NCBI RefSeq assembly: GCF_029953305.1 | Contig: NZ_JASBAN010000001.1 | Location: 806,001-870,000 of the forward strand | Origin: Commensalibacter nepenthis | GTDB lineage: Bacteria > Pseudomonadota > Alphaproteobacteria > Acetobacterales > Acetobacteraceae | Direction: 5' to 3' | DNA: 64,000 bases | In this document: piece after piece, positions 37,689-50,360 of the stretch | Layout of the letters: each line of letters starts with the position of its first letter | Numbering within the stretch: the stretch's first letter is position 1 | Notes under the pieces: generated by a model | Seen by the model: only the letters and a program-made list of their open reading frames with translations | Told to the model about the DNA's origin: nothing | Database searches by the model: none | Position numbers and translations under genes: made by a program

Positions 37689-37997
37689 TTATAGCTTTAT
37701 CTCGACATCCACGCCAGCGGCGAGGTCAAGTTTCATGAGAGCATCCACGGTCTGCGGGTTAGGCTCAACAATATCTAACAAACGTCGATGAGTTCTAATT
37801 TCGAACTGTTCACGACTCTTCTTATCGATATGAGGAGAACGGTTAACTGTAAACCGTTCAATATGCGTTGGTAAAGGAATGGGTCCTCTTACCTGCGCCC
37901 CCGTACGCTTCGCTGTATTTACAATTTCTTTGGTGCTGTTGTCAAGCACTCTGTAATCGTAAGCTTTCAGGCGAATACGGATATTTTGGCTTTCCAT
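37689..37997 (-). CDS. rpsJ: 30S ribosomal protein S10
   Basis: Head protein of the 30S subunit and, as NusE, partner of NusB in antitermination. Diagnostic stretches are [20 protein letters not shown] and [20 protein letters not shown]. 102 residues, normal. It begins the S10 set after a 106-base gap with a strong hairpin behind tuf. Confidence 0.97.
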   Translation of the reverse strand: MESQNIRIRLKAYDYRVLDNSTKEIVNTAKRTGAQVRGPIPLPTHIERFTVNRSPHIDKKSREQFEIRTHRRLLDIVEPNPQTVDALMKLDLAAGVDVEIKL

Positions 37998-38054
37998 TTT
38001 CTATTTGCCTAATCATAATAACGGATCTAAAAAGCCGACCCTATATAGCAACAA

Positions 38055-38084
38055 GATTCCCAGCCAGGAAACTGACTGAGAATC
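38055..38084 (-). other. strong hairpin between tuf and rpsJ
   Basis: On the minus strand GATTCTCAGTCAG pairs with CTGGCTGGGAATC: 13 pairs, two of them G-U, around a four-base TTTC loop. It lies 19 bases after the tuf stop. The tail is TTGTTGC, not a clean T-run, so it is a candidate attenuator, processing site or S10 leader element. Confidence 0.6.
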
Positions 38085-38103
38085 CAAACTTAAGAGCTAA
38101 AAA

Positions 38104-39294
38104 TTACTCTGTGATTTCAGCAACCACACCAGCTCCAACAGTACGTCCACCTTCACGAATAGCGAAGCGTAGACCTTCATCCATAGCAATTGGTGCAATC
38201 AATTCAATATCCATTGCAGCATTATCGCCAGGCATTACCATTTCAATACCTTCTGGTAAATGCACAACACCTGTTACGTCAGTTGTACGGAAGTAGAATT
38301 GTGGACGATAATTTGTAAAGAATGGAGTATGACGCCCACCTTCTTCTTTCGTAAGAATATAAGCCTCAGCTTTGAACTTGCTATGAGGTTTAATTGCACC
38401 TGGCTTAGAAAGAACTTGACCACGTTCAACATCTTCACGTTTTGTTCCACGAAGAAGCGCACCAATATTATCCCCAGCTTCCCCACGATCAAGAAGTTTA
38501 CGGAACATTTCAACGCCAGTAACAGTTGTTTTAGTTGTAGGACGAATACCTACAATCTCAACTTCTTCACCAACATTTACTTCACCACGTTCAACACGAC
38601 CTGTAACAACCGTACCACGACCAGAAATTGAGAAAACATCTTCAATTGGCATCAAGAATGGACGATCAACTGGACGTTCTGGTTGAGGAATATATTCGTC
38701 AACAGCTGCCATCAGATCAAGAACGCGGTTTTTGCCTAATTCTACATCACCATCTTCAAGGGCTACTAGTGCAGATCCTTTAATAATGGGGATATCATCA
38801 CCAGGGAAATCATATGAAGAAAGAAGTTCACGGATTTCCATTTCAACCAATTCAAGAAGTTCTGGATCGTCAACTTGGTCACATTTATTCATGAATACAA
38901 CCAATGCAGGAACACCAACTTGGCGTGCCAACAAAATGTGTTCACGAGTTTGTGGCATTGGACCATCTGCTGCAGACACAACAAGAATAGCACCATCCAT
39001 CTGTGCAGCACCGGTAATCATGTTTTTAACATAGTCAGCGTGACCTGGACAGTCAACGTGAGCATAGTGACGTTTTTCAGTTTGATATTCAACGTGAGCT
39101 GTTGAAATGGTAATACCACGAGCACGTTCTTCAGGTGCTTTATCAATCATATCATATGCAGTAAATTCTGCACCACCAACTTCTGCCAATACTTTTGTAA
39201 TAGCAGCCGTTAATGAAGTTTTACCATGATCAACGTGACCAATGGTACCAATATTACAGTGCGGTTTATTCCGCTCAAATTTAGCCTTTGCCAT
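38104..39294 (-). CDS. tuf: elongation factor Tu
   Basis: GTPase that delivers aminoacyl-tRNA to the ribosome. G1 GHVDHGKT is at 19-26, the switch region [15 protein letters not shown] and G3 DCPGHADY follow, and G4 is NKCD. The C-terminal domains are complete with VVAEITE at the end. 396 residues, normal. It lies directly behind rpsG (66 bases), where fusA would be expected between them. Bacteria often have a second tuf copy; only one is in this window. Confidence 0.98.
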   Translation of the reverse strand: MAKAKFERNKPHCNIGTIGHVDHGKTSLTAAITKVLAEVGGAEFTAYDMIDKAPEERARGITISTAHVEYQTEKRHYAHVDCPGHADYVKNMITGAAQMDGAILVVSAADGPMPQTREHILLARQVGVPALVVFMNKCDQVDDPELLELVEMEIRELLSSYDFPGDDIPIIKGSALVALEDGDVELGKNRVLDLMAAVDEYIPQPERPVDRPFLMPIEDVFSISGRGTVVTGRVERGEVNVGEEVEIVGIRPTTKTTVTGVEMFRKLLDRGEAGDNIGALLRGTKREDVERGQVLSKPGAIKPHSKFKAEAYILTKEEGGRHTPFFTNYRPQFYFRTTDVTGVVHLPEGIEMVMPGDNAAMDIELIAPIAMDEGLRFAIREGGRTVGAGVVAEITE

Positions 39295-39360
39295 TTTCTC
39301 TCTCCGTTACTTGGACAGCCCAAGATTTTCGGTTAAAAGCTTAACCTAAACTTAGTTTAC

Positions 39361-39837
39361 TTACCAGCGATAATGACTGAACGCTTTATTTGCTTCAGCC
39401 ATACGATGTGTATCTTCACGCTTTTTCACAGCAGATCCACGATTATTCACTGCATCCAACAGTTCGTTAGACAGTCTTTCTTCCATGGTGTTTTCACCAC
39501 GTTTACGAGACGAATCAATCAACCAACGAATAGCCAACGCCTGACGTCGATCTGCACGAACTTCTACAGGCACCTGATAAGTTGCACCACCTACACGGCG
39601 AGAACGAACTTCAACAGCTGGCTTTACGTTATCTAAAGCTTCATGAAACAAACGTACTGGATCTGCTTCTGCACCACCACGGGCACGTAATGTTTCCAAT
39701 GCTCCGTAAACGATTTTTTCAGCGACAGACTTCTTTCCATCATACATCAACGCATTCATGAAACGCGTGATGACTACATCACCAAATTTTGGATCGGGAA
39801 GTATCTCACGCTTTACTGCGCGGTGTCGGCGACTCAT
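39361..39837 (-). CDS. rpsG: 30S ribosomal protein S7
   Basis: Primary binder of the 16S rRNA 3' domain at the E site; in E. coli it represses the str operon. It begins [20 protein letters not shown] and has [20 protein letters not shown] and [19 protein letters not shown]. 158 residues, normal. It lies 14 bases behind rpsL. Confidence 0.97.
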   Translation of the reverse strand: MSRRHRAVKREILPDPKFGDVVITRFMNALMYDGKKSVAEKIVYGALETLRARGGAEADPVRLFHEALDNVKPAVEVRSRRVGGATYQVPVEVRADRRQALAIRWLIDSSRKRGENTMEERLSNELLDAVNNRGSAVKKREDTHRMAEANKAFSHYRW

Positions 39838-39851
39838 GCCTATTATTCCTC

Positions 39852-40223
39852 TTATTTTGGACGTTTAGCACCATACAAAGAACGACGTTGACGTCGCTTT
39901 GCAATACCTTGTGTATCCAGGACACCACGTAAAATATGATAACGTACACCTGGCAAATCTTTAACACGACCTCCGCGTATCAAGACCACACTATGTTCTT
40001 GCAAGTTATGACCTTCACCAGGAATATAACTCACCACCTCGTAACCATTTGTCAGACGTACCTTTGCAACTTTACGCAATGCTGAGTTCGGCTTCTTTGG
40101 TGTTGTTGTATAAACACGAGTACATACCCCTCGTTTTTGCGGACATCCCTGCAAAGCAGGAACCTTATTGCGCTTGGCAGCAGGTTCGCGGCCTTTAGCG
40201 ATTAATTGGTTAATGGTCGGCAT
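39852..40223 (-). CDS. rpsL: 30S ribosomal protein S12
   Basis: Decoding-centre protein that controls translational accuracy. It shows [19 protein letters not shown] and [18 protein letters not shown]; Lys43 and Lys88, the streptomycin-resistance positions, are the sensitive wild type. The conserved Asp modified by beta-methylthiolation in many bacteria is the D of KDLPGV. 123 residues. The start has AAAGGCG upstream. It opens the str group after a 384-base gap. Confidence 0.97.
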   Translation of the reverse strand: MPTINQLIAKGREPAAKRNKVPALQGCPQKRGVCTRVYTTTPKKPNSALRKVAKVRLTNGYEVVSYIPGEGHNLQEHSVVLIRGGRVKDLPGVRYHILRGVLDTQGIAKRRQRRSLYGAKRPK

Positions 40224-40607
40224 TCGCCTTTCCCGATCCTTACTATTTCTAGGTTAAGCAATTTTAAAACTATTGACTTAACGGTCATTTACAACACTCT
40301 TGTATCTAATTAAATCCTAGATACTTCTTACTGAATACATCTAATATAAAAAAATGCAAAGGATTTCTTTGAACTTTATTTTATAAAAATGCATTTAATT
40401 CAACGAACAATGATGCTTTATTTACCACCAAATCCTAAATCTTGCAAGGTAAAAATATCTACCTTTAAATACAAAACTTAAAGACTTTGCCAGAAACAAA
40501 GCATTTTATTTCCACCAAAAGACGAAAATAACCCGTATTTTAAATTGATCGGATAGGCAATCCCCTACCCGATCAACATGAAATTAATAGAATCGTTCTC
40601 TTATAGC
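40224..40607 (-). other. rpoC-rpsL intergenic region
   Basis: It contains the rpoC terminator at its low-coordinate end and must hold the rpsL promoter at the other. A small hairpin with arms AAGGTA (40446-40451) and TACCTT (40460-40465) sits in the middle; together with flanking bases it repeats the TTGCAAGGTAA sequence seen in the rplE-rpsN hairpin. No coding sequence is visible. Promoter candidates are too AT-rich to choose by eye. Confidence 0.6.
40545..40576 (-). terminator. terminator of the rplKAJL-rpoBC operon
   Basis: On the minus strand TTGATCGGGTAGG pairs with CCTATCCGATCAA, 13 pairs with one G-U and a six-base loop, followed by TTTAAAA. It lies 32 bases after the rpoC stop. Confidence 0.75.
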
Positions 40608-43600
40608 CTATTTCACAGCTTCTGTCACGTCCTCTATTTCATTTTCTTGTGCAATATTCGTATCTAAAGAATCTTTAGACTGAATTTGTATCCGAGCATC
40701 AGCCAATCTTTGCTTATCACGAGAATAAGCTAATGCTCTAAAGCGATTCATCACACTACCAGTTCCCGCTGGAACCAAGCGACCAACGATCACATTTTCC
40801 TTTAATCCCATTAAAGTATCAACTTTACCAGCAGATGCTGCTTCGGTTAATACACGGGTTGTTTCTTGGAACGATGCCGCAGAGATAAAGGATTTTGTTT
40901 GTAACGCAGCTTTGGTGATCCCTTGAAGCACTGGAGATGCCACAGCTGGACGCTCATTTGCATTCATACACTTGATATTTTCTTGTTCAAACTCAAGACG
41001 ATCAATGGTTTCACCAACTAAATAAGTCGTATCACCTGGATCAGTAATTTCAACTTTTTGCAACATTTGACGAACAATAACTTCAATATGCTTATCGTTT
41101 ATTTTTACCCCTTGGAGGCGATAAACACTCTGAATCTCATCAATCAAATAGTCTGAAAGAGCTTCAACACCCAGAACTTTTAAAATATCATGAGGAACAC
41201 GTGGACCATCGACTAACGGATCGCCACGGCGAACAAAGTCACCTTCTTGAACAGAAATATGTTTTCCTTTTGGAATTAAATATTCTGTTTCTTCACCAGT
41301 TTCTTCATTGCGAACAACAATACGGCGTTTGGCTTTATAGTCCTTACCAAATTCAACAATACCATCATTCTCTGCAATAATCGCATGATCTTTTGGACGA
41401 CGTGCTTCAAATAACTCTGCAACACGAGGCAAGCCCCCTGTAATATCACGAGTTTTTGAGCCTTCACGTGGAATACGTGCTAGTACGTCACCAGCATTAA
41501 CATCAACACCATTTTCAACAGATAACAAAGAATCTGGTGATAAGAAGTAACGTGCATCATTGCCATTAGCAAGTTTCATGACCTCTCCATTTGAATCTTT
41601 CAATTGGAGTCTTGGTCTCAAATCACGAGATTTACTGGTTTGTTTGTAATCCACCACCACTTTAGAAGATAAACCCGTAACTTCATCCATACGCTCAACC
41701 AAGGTAATACCGTCTATCAAATCTTGATACTCAATCGTTCCTGATTTTTCAGTAATAATTGGAAGGGTATATGGATCCCACTCTGCCATTTTCTGATTAC
41801 GTGTAACCTTAGCTGCATTTTTAACAAGTAACCTTGCACCATAAGGAATACGGTAACGAGCACGCTCTACTTTGTTCTCATCCAACAATACGATTTCACA
41901 GTTTCTGGACATCACTATATCAAACCCTTGACTGTTTTGAACCACATTCAAGTTTAAGATTTTAATACTACCATCACGTGAAGCTTCCACCATTGATTGC
42001 TCTGCCCCTCTTTGAGCTGCACCACCAATATGGAATGTACGCATGGTTAGCTGAGTTCCAGGCTCGCCAATTGATTGAGCCGCAATAACACCAACAGCCT
42101 CACCGATATTCACAGGCGTACCACGAGAAAGATCACGTCCATAACAATATGCACAAACCCCAACTTGACTATCACAAGTCAAGACAGAGCGAATCATCAC
42201 ACTTTCAACACCAGCTTGTTCGATAACTTCAGCTTCGGATTCTTCTACTAATGTATTACGAGGATACAAGATTTTACCAGATGCTGGATCTAGAACATCT
42301 GCAGCCAAAGTACGTCCTAAAATACGTTCTGACAGAGATGAAATCACTTCACCACCATCCATAACCGCACGCACCGTCAAACCACGTTCTGTTTCACAAT
42401 CTTGATCGATAATAATACAATCTTGTGCCACATCCACCAAACGACGTGTCAAATAGCCAGAGTTTGCAGTTTTTAAAGCTGTATCTGCAAGACCTTTACG
42501 TGCACCATGAGTAGACGTAAAGTAATCTAGAACAGACAAACCTTCCTTAAAGTTTGCAATAATAGGTTGTTCGATAATTTCACCAGAAGGCTTTGCCATC
42601 AAACCACGCATACCAGCAAGCTGTTTCATCTGAGCCGGTGACCCACGAGCCCCAGAATGGCTCATCATCCACACTGAGTTAATACGTTGACCAGGTTCTA
42701 CACGTGAAATCTCTTTCATCATCGCTGCCTGAACTTCATCAGTACAACGTGACCAAGCATCAACAACTTTGTTGTAGCGTTCGCCGGCAGTAATCAACCC
42801 ATCTTGATATTGTTGTTCAAACTCTTTCACTTCTTCTGTTGTTTTCGCAACCAATTCCTGTTTAGCATCAGGAATAATCATATCATCTTTACCGAAGGAA
42901 ATCCCTGCTTTAGCAGCATAGGCAAAACCAAGCCCCATCATACGATCAGCAAAAATTACGCATTCTTTTTGACCACAATGACGATAAACCATGTCAATAA
43001 TGTCAGAAATAGATTTCTTAGTTAATTGTTGGTTAATCAACTCAAAATTGATCGCAGGATGTTTCGGTAAAATCTGAGAAATCAACATACGACCAGCAGT
43101 GGTAATCACACGTTGTGTAACGGAATTACCTTCTGCATCTTTGGTTTCATATCTGGTGCGTATTTTATCATGCAATTTAATCGCTTTAGCAGATAAAGCA
43201 TGCTCTATCTCACCGATATTTGCAAATACAGGAGCACCTTCTTTAACCAAACGCCCTTCTGCATCATATTCTGCTTGATCTGGCGTTAGTTTAAATTCAG
43301 GAACATCTAAACTCAAATAATACAGACCCAACACAATATCTTGTGAAGGCACAATAATCGGCTTACCACTTGCAGGGCTTAAAATATTGTTGGTGGACAT
43401 CATTAAGACGCGTGCTTCTAATTGTGCTTCTAAGCTCAAAGGCACGTGCACAGCCATTTGGTCACCGTCAAAGTCAGCGTTAAATGCTGTACAAACCAAT
43501 GGATGTAATTGAATAGCCTTACCTTCAACCAATACAGGTTCGAAAGCTTGAATACCCAAACGGTGCAATGTCGGCGCACGGTTCAACATCACTGGATGCT

Positions 43601-44855
43601 CACGAATAACTTCTTCGATAATATCCCAAACTTCTGGACGTTCTTTTTCAACCATACGCTTTGCAGCTTTAATGGTTGTTGCATGTCCATATTTTTCAAG
43701 TTTAGAATAAATAAATGGTTTAAATAGCTCTAAGGCCATTTTCTTTGGTAAACCACATTGATGTAGTTTTAATTCAGGTCCAACCACAATAACGGAACGA
43801 CCAGAGTAATCAACACGTTTACCAAGCAAGTTCTGACGAAAACGACCTTGTTTCCCCTTAAGCATATCTGCCAAGGATTTCAATGGACGTTTATTTGCAC
43901 CTGTAATTGCACGCCCTCTACGTCCGTTATCAAATAAGGCATCAACAGATTCTTGCAACATACGTTTTTCGTTACGCACAATAATATCTGGCGCACGAAG
44001 TTCCATCAAACGTTTTAAACGATTATTACGGTTGATTACACGACGATATAAATCGTTCAAATCAGAAGTCGCAAAACGACCACCATCCAGAGGTACCAAT
44101 GGACGGAGTTCAGGTGGAATGACTGGAACAACATCCATAATCATCCATTCTGGACGACAACCACTTTCAGAGAAAGCTTCAACAAGCTTCAAACGTTTAA
44201 CTAGCTTTTTACGTTTTACTTCTGAAGTTGTTTCTTTGAGTTCGGCACGCAAATCAACTTTATCAACATCACAATCGATATTAATCAAGATTTTCTTAAC
44301 AGCTTCTGCACCGATGCTGATTTCAACACCTTCATGCCCATACTCATCCATGGCATCAAGATATTGTTCTTCTGAAAGCAAGCTATATTGCTTTAATGGA
44401 GAGGTTCCAGATTCTAAAACAACATAATTTTCAAAATAAAGCACCCGTTCCAAATCTTTTAAAGTCATATCAACCATCAGACCGATGCGACTTGGTAAAG
44501 ATTTCAAAAACCAAATATGTGCAACAGGGCTTGCTAGTTCAATATGCCCCATACGTTCACGACGTACTTTAGCAAGAGTAACCTCAACACCGCATTTTTC
44601 ACAGACAATACCACGGAATTTCATCCGTTTATATTTGCCGCACAAACATTCATAATCTTTAATCGGCCCGAAAATACGGGCACAGAATAGTCCGTCTCGT
44701 TCTGGTTTAAATGTACGATAGTTAATGGTCTCTGGTTTTTTTACTTCACCATAAGACCATGACCGTATTTGCTCAGACGAGGCTAATTGAATTTTAATTT
44801 GATCAAACGTCATTGCTTGGCCTGATTGACCAAGAATTTTCATAAGTTCATTCAT
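40608..44855 (-). CDS. rpoC: RNA polymerase beta' subunit
   Basis: Largest catalytic subunit of RNA polymerase. The N-terminal zinc site ([20 protein letters not shown]) is intact, the Mg-binding NADFDGDQM is at about 459-467, and the second zinc cluster reads [13 protein letters not shown]. The bridge and trigger-loop region includes [18 protein letters not shown]. 1415 residues, as expected for alphaproteobacteria. It follows rpoB by 84 bases and is closed by a hairpin terminator. Confidence 0.98.
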   Translation of the reverse strand: MNELMKILGQSGQAMTFDQIKIQLASSEQIRSWSYGEVKKPETINYRTFKPERDGLFCARIFGPIKDYECLCGKYKRMKFRGIVCEKCGVEVTLAKVRRERMGHIELASPVAHIWFLKSLPSRIGLMVDMTLKDLERVLYFENYVVLESGTSPLKQYSLLSEEQYLDAMDEYGHEGVEISIGAEAVKKILINIDCDVDKVDLRAELKETTSEVKRKKLVKRLKLVEAFSESGCRPEWMIMDVVPVIPPELRPLVPLDGGRFATSDLNDLYRRVINRNNRLKRLMELRAPDIIVRNEKRMLQESVDALFDNGRRGRAITGANKRPLKSLADMLKGKQGRFRQNLLGKRVDYSGRSVIVVGPELKLHQCGLPKKMALELFKPFIYSKLEKYGHATTIKAAKRMVEKERPEVWDIIEEVIREHPVMLNRAPTLHRLGIQAFEPVLVEGKAIQLHPLVCTAFNADFDGDQMAVHVPLSLEAQLEARVLMMSTNNILSPASGKPIIVPSQDIVLGLYYLSLDVPEFKLTPDQAEYDAEGRLVKEGAPVFANIGEIEHALSAKAIKLHDKIRTRYETKDAEGNSVTQRVITTAGRMLISQILPKHPAINFELINQQLTKKSISDIIDMVYRHCGQKECVIFADRMMGLGFAYAAKAGISFGKDDMIIPDAKQELVAKTTEEVKEFEQQYQDGLITAGERYNKVVDAWSRCTDEVQAAMMKEISRVEPGQRINSVWMMSHSGARGSPAQMKQLAGMRGLMAKPSGEIIEQPIIANFKEGLSVLDYFTSTHGARKGLADTALKTANSGYLTRRLVDVAQDCIIIDQDCETERGLTVRAVMDGGEVISSLSERILGRTLAADVLDPASGKILYPRNTLVEESEAEVIEQAGVESVMIRSVLTCDSQVGVCAYCYGRDLSRGTPVNIGEAVGVIAAQSIGEPGTQLTMRTFHIGGAAQRGAEQSMVEASRDGSIKILNLNVVQNSQGFDIVMSRNCEIVLLDENKVERARYRIPYGARLLVKNAAKVTRNQKMAEWDPYTLPIITEKSGTIEYQDLIDGITLVERMDEVTGLSSKVVVDYKQTSKSRDLRPRLQLKDSNGEVMKLANGNDARYFLSPDSLLSVENGVDVNAGDVLARIPREGSKTRDITGGLPRVAELFEARRPKDHAIIAENDGIVEFGKDYKAKRRIVVRNEETGEETEYLIPKGKHISVQEGDFVRRGDPLVDGPRVPHDILKVLGVEALSDYLIDEIQSVYRLQGVKINDKHIEVIVRQMLQKVEITDPGDTTYLVGETIDRLEFEQENIKCMNANERPAVASPVLQGITKAALQTKSFISAASFQETTRVLTEAASAGKVDTLMGLKENVIVGRLVPAGTGSVMNRFRALAYSRDKQRLADARIQIQSKDSLDTNIAQENEIEDVTEAVK

Positions 44856-44939
44856 TCGCCATAAACCCTTTGGGGGATTGAAGAGCCATCATAAACAGCC
44901 CTTCATATAAAAAAATACTTACAAACCAAATCAATTCGC

Positions 44940-47900
44940 TTATTCAGCGTTTTGTTCCAGTTCAACATTCAAACCGAGCGATTTCAGTTCTTTAATCAAT
45001 ACGTTAAAGCTTTCTGGAATACCTGCTTCAAAGTCATCTTGGTCTTTAACAATCGCTTCATATACTTTCGTTCTACCAGAAACGTCATCAGACTTAACTG
45101 TTAACATCTCTTGTAACGTATATGCGGCACCATATGCTTCCAATGCCCAAACTTCCATTTCCCCGAAACGCTGACCACCAAATTGGGCTTTACCACCCAA
45201 TGGTTGTTGTGTGACCAACGAATATGGACCAATAGAACGAGCATGGATCTTATCATCAACCAAATGATGCAATTTCAGCATGTAAATATAACCAACAGTA
45301 ACAGGGCGTTCAAAAACTTCACCCGTGCGACCATCAATCAACGTGCTTTGTCCAGATGGATTCAATCCTGCTTGGGTCAACATTCCTTCAATATCAGGAA
45401 TACTTGCACCATCAAACACAGGGGTCATAATGGACACGCCCTTGCGAATATCATTACAGAATTCAACCAGCTCATTATCATCAAGATCAACAATTTTTTC
45501 TTGGTAAGTTTTTTCACCATAAATTGTTTTAAGACGATCTAAAAGTTCCTGCTTTTTCTCACCTTGACGAACATACTCATCAACCACTTGACTGACTTGC
45601 TTACCAATATTAGCACAAGCCCAACCTAAATGTGTTTCAAGAATCTGTCCAACGTTCATACGAGAAGGCACACCCAATGGATTCAATACAAGATCAACTG
45701 AGGTTCCATCTTCAAGAAATGGCATATCTTCGACTGGAACAACACGGGATACAACCCCCTTGTTACCATGACGACCCGCCATCTTATCCCCAGGTTGTAA
45801 TTTACGTTTAACCGCGATAAAGACTTTAACCATCTTCATTACACCAGGAGGAAGCTCATCACCACGTTGTAATTTGTCAACCTTATTGTTGAAACGTGCT
45901 TGAACACCAGCAACTTCACGATCGAAATCACGTTTTACTGCTTCAATATTCGCCATTACCGCATCATCAGCAACGACAATATTACGCCAAGCTCCTTTAG
46001 GGTGTTCTGACAAAACATCAAGCGTCAACATTGTTCCTGATGGAATCCCTTTGAAACCAACGCCAGCAGTTTGATCCAACAAGTTTTCTCTTAAACGATT
46101 GTAGAAAGAGCGTTCTTGAATAGCAAGTTCATCATCACGATCTTTACTCAAACGTTCAATTTCTGCACGTTCAATCGCCATCGCACGTTCATCTTTATCG
46201 ATACCACGACGAGAGAATACACGAACATCAACAATCGTACCACTGGTTCCAGGAGGCAGTTTTAACGAGGTATCACGAACATCAGAAGCTTTTTCACCGA
46301 AAATCGAACGAAGTAATTTTTCTTCTGGTGTCATTGGGCTTTCACCCTTAGGCGTAATTTTACCCACTAAAATATCACCAGGGTTAACTTCTGCACCAAT
46401 ATATACGATACCTGCTTCATCCAAGTTGCGAAGTGCTTCTTCTCCAACATTTGGAATATCACGTGTAATTTCTTCTTGACCTAATTTGGTATCACGAGCC
46501 ATGACTTCAAATTCTTCAATATGAATTGAAGTAAAGACGTCATCACGAGCAATCCGTTCAGAAATCAAGATTGAATCTTCGAAGTTATACCCATTCCAAG
46601 GCATAAACGCGACCAATACGTTGCGACCAAGTGCCAATTCACCAAGCTCTGTTGATGGACCATCAGCAATGATATCACCAGCCTGAATTTGATCACCAAC
46701 ATATACAAGCGGACGCTGGTTAATACAGGTTGATTGATTTGATCGTGTATATTTACGTAAGCGATAAATATCAACGCCTTGCGTTGAACCATTTTCATCC
46801 GTTGCACGCACAACGATACGCGCACCATCAATTTGATCAACAACACCACCACGTTTAGCAACAATCGTCGCACCTGAATCACGCGCAACCGCTGCTTCCA
46901 TGCCTGTTCCAACCAAAGGCGCATCAGATCTGATCAAAGGCACAGCCTGACGTTGCATGTTTGAACCCATCAATGCACGGTTCGCATCATCGTTTTCCAA
47001 AAATGGAATAAGCGCCGCAGCAACAGACACCAATTGTTTTGGAGAAACGTCACAAGCCGTTACATCTTCAGGTCTGACTAACTGGAAGTCCCCACTATTA
47101 CGAACAGAAACCAACTCATCTGTTAAATTACCGTCGGCATCTTGCTTTGCATCGGCCTGAGCAACAACAAGCTTATCTTCTTCCATTGCAGATAGATATT
47201 TCCATCCATCCTGCAACTTACCATCTTGAACCAAGCGATAAGGGGTTTCAATAAACCCATATTTATTCACTTTTGCATAAGTAGATAAAGAGTTAATCAA
47301 CCCAATATTCGGACCTTCAGGCGTTTCAATAGGACAAATACGACCATAATGCGTCGGATGAACGTCACGGACTTCAAACCCTGCACGTTCACGTGTCAAA
47401 CCGCCTGGTCCCAAAGCCGATAAACGACGCTTATGAGTCACTTCAGATAATGGGTTCGTTTGATCCATAAATTGTGACAACTGAGAAGAACCAAAGAATT
47501 CTCTAACCGCAGCAACAGCTGGCTTTGCATTAATCAAATCATGAGGCATGACAGTATCAATATCCACTGACCCCATACGTTCACGAATAGCACGTTCCAT
47601 TCTTAATAATCCAAGGCGATATTGATTTTCCATCAACTCACCCACAGAACGTACACGACGATTGCCTAAGTTATCAATATCATCAACACTGCCGTGACCA
47701 TCTTTTAATTCGCACATGATTTTAATAGTACGAAGAATGTCCACCTTACGTAAAGTACGCATCGTATCATCGCCTGGAACACCCAAACGAATATTCATTT
47801 TTACACGACCAACCGCAGACAAGTCATAACGGTCATAATCAAAGAACAAACCACGCAATAAAGATTCTGCAGTTTCAGCTGTTGGTGGTTCGCCAGGACG

Positions 47901-49112
47901 CATGACACGATAGATATCAACCAACGCATCATCTCTGGAAGTGTTCTTATCAGTAATTAATGTATTTCTGATCCAAGGTCCTGTAACGTTATCAATAGCT
48001 AAAGTTGGAATTTCATCCAACCCTAATTCTTCAAAGCGATCCAATGTTGCTTCTGTCAGCTCTTCGCCGGCCTCAGCATATATCTCACCCGTATTTTCAT
48101 TAACTAAATCATGAGCAAAATAGCGCCCCAATAATTCTTCTCTACGAACTAAGACACTTTTTGTCTTTTCAGCGATTTTTCTTACAGTACGAGCAGTTAA
48201 TTTAACATTAACATCTGCAACCACTTCACCTGTATCAGCATCAACCAATGGAGCCAACAACTTCATATTACGGAAAGCATCGGGTTCAAACGAACGTGAC
48301 CAACCACCATCATTTTTTTTAAATGTTACAGTATTATAAAAATAAGAAAGAATTTCATCATCATCCATTCCACGCACTGGAATAGAATCCACATCTCCAC
48401 CCTCTGTTGCTTTAGCATCACGCAACGCAATAGAGTTTGCGCCTTCTAGCGCATATAATAATGTGGTAACAGGGAATTTTCTTTTACGATCAATACGAAC
48501 GTAAATTAAATCTTTACTATCAAATTCAAAATCCAACCATGAACCACGATAAGGAATAATTCTGGCTGTAAATAAAAACTTACCAGAAGAATGCGTCTTA
48601 CCACCATCATGGTCAAAAAATACACCTGGACTACGGTGCATTTGTGATACAATAACGCGTTCCGTACCATTTACAATAAAGGTACCATTTTCCGTCATTA
48701 AAGGCATGTCACCCATATATACGGGTTGCTCTTTAATATCGCGGATAGAACGTGAACCTGTATCTTCGTCAATGTCCCAAACAATCAAACGAAGAACGAC
48801 TCTCAAAGGCGCCGCATAGGTCAATCCACGCTGAAGGCATTCCTCAACATCATATTTCGGTTCTTCAAATTCGTAATTTACAAATTCGAGACGACCGTTA
48901 CCCGCAAAATCATTGATTGGAAAAATCGAACGAAATACTTCCTCCAACCCCATTAAGGAACGATTCTCTGGCTTTACATCGCGCTGTAAGAAAGCCTCAT
49001 AACTCGCCCTTTGCACATCAATAAGATTTGGCATTGGTGCGATTTCTGGAATCCGTCCAAAATTTTTGCGAATGCGCTTGCGTCCCGTGAACGATTTGCT
49101 TACCGCGTTCAT
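44940..49112 (-). CDS. rpoB: RNA polymerase beta subunit
   Basis: Catalytic subunit of RNA polymerase and target of rifampicin. The rifampicin pocket (about residues 540-572) reads [20 protein letters not shown] and [11 protein letters not shown], the sensitive wild-type pattern. The C-terminal [20 protein letters not shown] clamp is intact. 1390 residues, typical for alphaproteobacteria. It is separated from rplL by 270 bases that contain a strong hairpin, a place where E. coli has an attenuator and an RNase III site. Confidence 0.98.
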   Translation of the reverse strand: MNAVSKSFTGRKRIRKNFGRIPEIAPMPNLIDVQRASYEAFLQRDVKPENRSLMGLEEVFRSIFPINDFAGNGRLEFVNYEFEEPKYDVEECLQRGLTYAAPLRVVLRLIVWDIDEDTGSRSIRDIKEQPVYMGDMPLMTENGTFIVNGTERVIVSQMHRSPGVFFDHDGGKTHSSGKFLFTARIIPYRGSWLDFEFDSKDLIYVRIDRKRKFPVTTLLYALEGANSIALRDAKATEGGDVDSIPVRGMDDDEILSYFYNTVTFKKNDGGWSRSFEPDAFRNMKLLAPLVDADTGEVVADVNVKLTARTVRKIAEKTKSVLVRREELLGRYFAHDLVNENTGEIYAEAGEELTEATLDRFEELGLDEIPTLAIDNVTGPWIRNTLITDKNTSRDDALVDIYRVMRPGEPPTAETAESLLRGLFFDYDRYDLSAVGRVKMNIRLGVPGDDTMRTLRKVDILRTIKIMCELKDGHGSVDDIDNLGNRRVRSVGELMENQYRLGLLRMERAIRERMGSVDIDTVMPHDLINAKPAVAAVREFFGSSQLSQFMDQTNPLSEVTHKRRLSALGPGGLTRERAGFEVRDVHPTHYGRICPIETPEGPNIGLINSLSTYAKVNKYGFIETPYRLVQDGKLQDGWKYLSAMEEDKLVVAQADAKQDADGNLTDELVSVRNSGDFQLVRPEDVTACDVSPKQLVSVAAALIPFLENDDANRALMGSNMQRQAVPLIRSDAPLVGTGMEAAVARDSGATIVAKRGGVVDQIDGARIVVRATDENGSTQGVDIYRLRKYTRSNQSTCINQRPLVYVGDQIQAGDIIADGPSTELGELALGRNVLVAFMPWNGYNFEDSILISERIARDDVFTSIHIEEFEVMARDTKLGQEEITRDIPNVGEEALRNLDEAGIVYIGAEVNPGDILVGKITPKGESPMTPEEKLLRSIFGEKASDVRDTSLKLPPGTSGTIVDVRVFSRRGIDKDERAMAIERAEIERLSKDRDDELAIQERSFYNRLRENLLDQTAGVGFKGIPSGTMLTLDVLSEHPKGAWRNIVVADDAVMANIEAVKRDFDREVAGVQARFNNKVDKLQRGDELPPGVMKMVKVFIAVKRKLQPGDKMAGRHGNKGVVSRVVPVEDMPFLEDGTSVDLVLNPLGVPSRMNVGQILETHLGWACANIGKQVSQVVDEYVRQGEKKQELLDRLKTIYGEKTYQEKIVDLDDNELVEFCNDIRKGVSIMTPVFDGASIPDIEGMLTQAGLNPSGQSTLIDGRTGEVFERPVTVGYIYMLKLHHLVDDKIHARSIGPYSLVTQQPLGGKAQFGGQRFGEMEVWALEAYGAAYTLQEMLTVKSDDVSGRTKVYEAIVKDQDDFEAGIPESFNVLIKELKSLGLNVELEQNAE

Positions 49113-49291
49113 CGTGTATTGTGCCCCATCGCTTGTTGCCAGATATATTTGTTACTACTCATCATTTATAAAACAAATAATCGGCTAATGATAACTAAAA
49201 TATAACTCTCAACCAAAGAGTTACGCCTACCCCTAAAACCTAGGGAAACATATTTTATTCACGTCGTCAAAAAATTCTCTTTAACGACCAA

Positions 49292-49326
49292 GTAGGCGGA
49301 CACCCAAACCTTGGGTTCCGCCCTAC
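49292..49326 (-). other. long hairpin between rplL and rpoB
   Basis: On the minus strand GTAGG-CGGA-ACCCAA pairs with TTGGGT-TCCG-CCTAC, 15 pairs with two single-base bulges. It lies 56 bases after the rplL stop and is the only strong structure in the 270-base gap. There is no T-run. By analogy with E. coli it could be an RNase III processing site or attenuator that lowers rpoBC relative to rplL. Confidence 0.6.
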
Positions 49327-49382
49327 CATAATCCTAAATCCAACGATATAAAGACAACCCTATAAGCGTTTGATCCATAGCA

Positions 49383-49757
49383 TTATTTAAATTCGACAGT
49401 AGCACCTTGTTCTTCAAGGGTCTTCTTAATTTTTTCTGCTTCATCTTTATTCACACCCTCTTTAAGAGTTTGTGGCGCACCTTCAACAAGATCTTTAGCT
49501 TCTTTTAAACCAAGACCTGTGATCGCGCGGACCTCTTTAATGACGTTAATTTTTTTGTCACCAGATTTAGCAAGAATTACGTCAAATTCTGTTTTTTCTT
49601 CAGCAGCAGCACCCCCAGCAGCAGGAGCAGCAGCAGCTACTGCAACAGGAGCAGCAGCGGAAACGCCCCATTTTTCTTCTAACATTTTAGAAAGTTCTGC
49701 AGCTTCCAAAACAGTCAATGCAGATAATTCGTCAACAATTTTAGCTAAATCAGCCAT
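49383..49757 (-). CDS. rplL: 50S ribosomal protein L7/L12
   Basis: Stalk protein that recruits translational GTPases. The N-terminal dimerization domain ([19 protein letters not shown]) is followed by an Ala-rich hinge (about 35-55) and the C-terminal domain [20 protein letters not shown]. 124 residues, normal. It is 84 bases behind rplJ. Confidence 0.97.
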   Translation of the reverse strand: MADLAKIVDELSALTVLEAAELSKMLEEKWGVSAAAPVAVAAAAPAAGGAAAEEKTEFDVILAKSGDKKINVIKEVRAITGLGLKEAKDLVEGAPQTLKEGVNKDEAEKIKKTLEEQGATVEFK

Positions 49758-49841
49758 GATATCTATCCTATTTATATACTAATATAAGTGTTTAATACAA
49801 ATTTACTAACAATTTAGCAAATTAATAAAAGCTTAATCTTA

Positions 49842-50360
49842 TTAAGCCGCTTCACCTTTGTCCGCATAAGCGCCAAAAACCCGTGCCAACTGTCCAGCAG
49901 GAGCTTGAACAACACCAGCAATACGTGTAGCAGGTGTGGAAATAAGTCCAACCAATTGTGCACGCAATACATCCAAGGATGGCAATTCAGCCAGAGCTTT
50001 AACTTGATTTACATCAAGCATCTGCCCATCTAAATTACCACCAAGGATTTCAAGTTTATCATTGGTTTTGGCGAACTCGACGGCTACCTTTGCAACTGCA
50101 ACTGGATCTTGTGCCCATGCAAGAGCAGTCGGACCAGTTAACAATGGGGTAATACCTTCGAATGGGGTACCTTTAGCAGCAAGGGTGACCAAGCGGTTTT
50201 TTCCAACTTTATAAGTTGCACCAGCAGCGCGCATACGACGACGCAAATCTGTAACAGCAGCCACATCCAACCCTTTGTTACGTGTAACAACAAGCATTGA
50301 TGTATTTGCGAAAACAGATACCATGGAAGCAACAAAAGCTTGTTTTTCCGTGCGGTCCAA
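49842..50360 (-). CDS. rplJ: 50S ribosomal protein L10 (TTG start)
   Basis: Stalk-base protein that carries L7/L12 dimers and, in E. coli, represses its own operon. It shows the family N-terminus MDRTEKQAFVASM, then NTSMLVVTRNKGLDVAAVTD and MRAAGATYKVGKNRLVTLAA. The start is TTG at 50360: GGAG lies seven bases upstream, the MDRTEK sequence is the family start, and no ATG is in frame upstream before a plausible end. 172 residues, normal. The 277-base leader upstream contains two hairpins. Confidence 0.94.
   Translation of the reverse strand: MDRTEKQAFVASMVSVFANTSMLVVTRNKGLDVAAVTDLRRRMRAAGATYKVGKNRLVTLAAKGTPFEGITPLLTGPTALAWAQDPVAVAKVAVEFAKTNDKLEILGGNLDGQMLDVNQVKALAELPSLDVLRAQLVGLISTPATRIAGVVQAPAGQLARVFGAYADKGEAA

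Noticed and set aside
46957-47531. Rifampicin- or streptomycin-resistance alleles in rpoB and rpsL
   Set aside because: The rifampicin pocket and Lys43/Lys88 of S12 have the sensitive wild-type residues.
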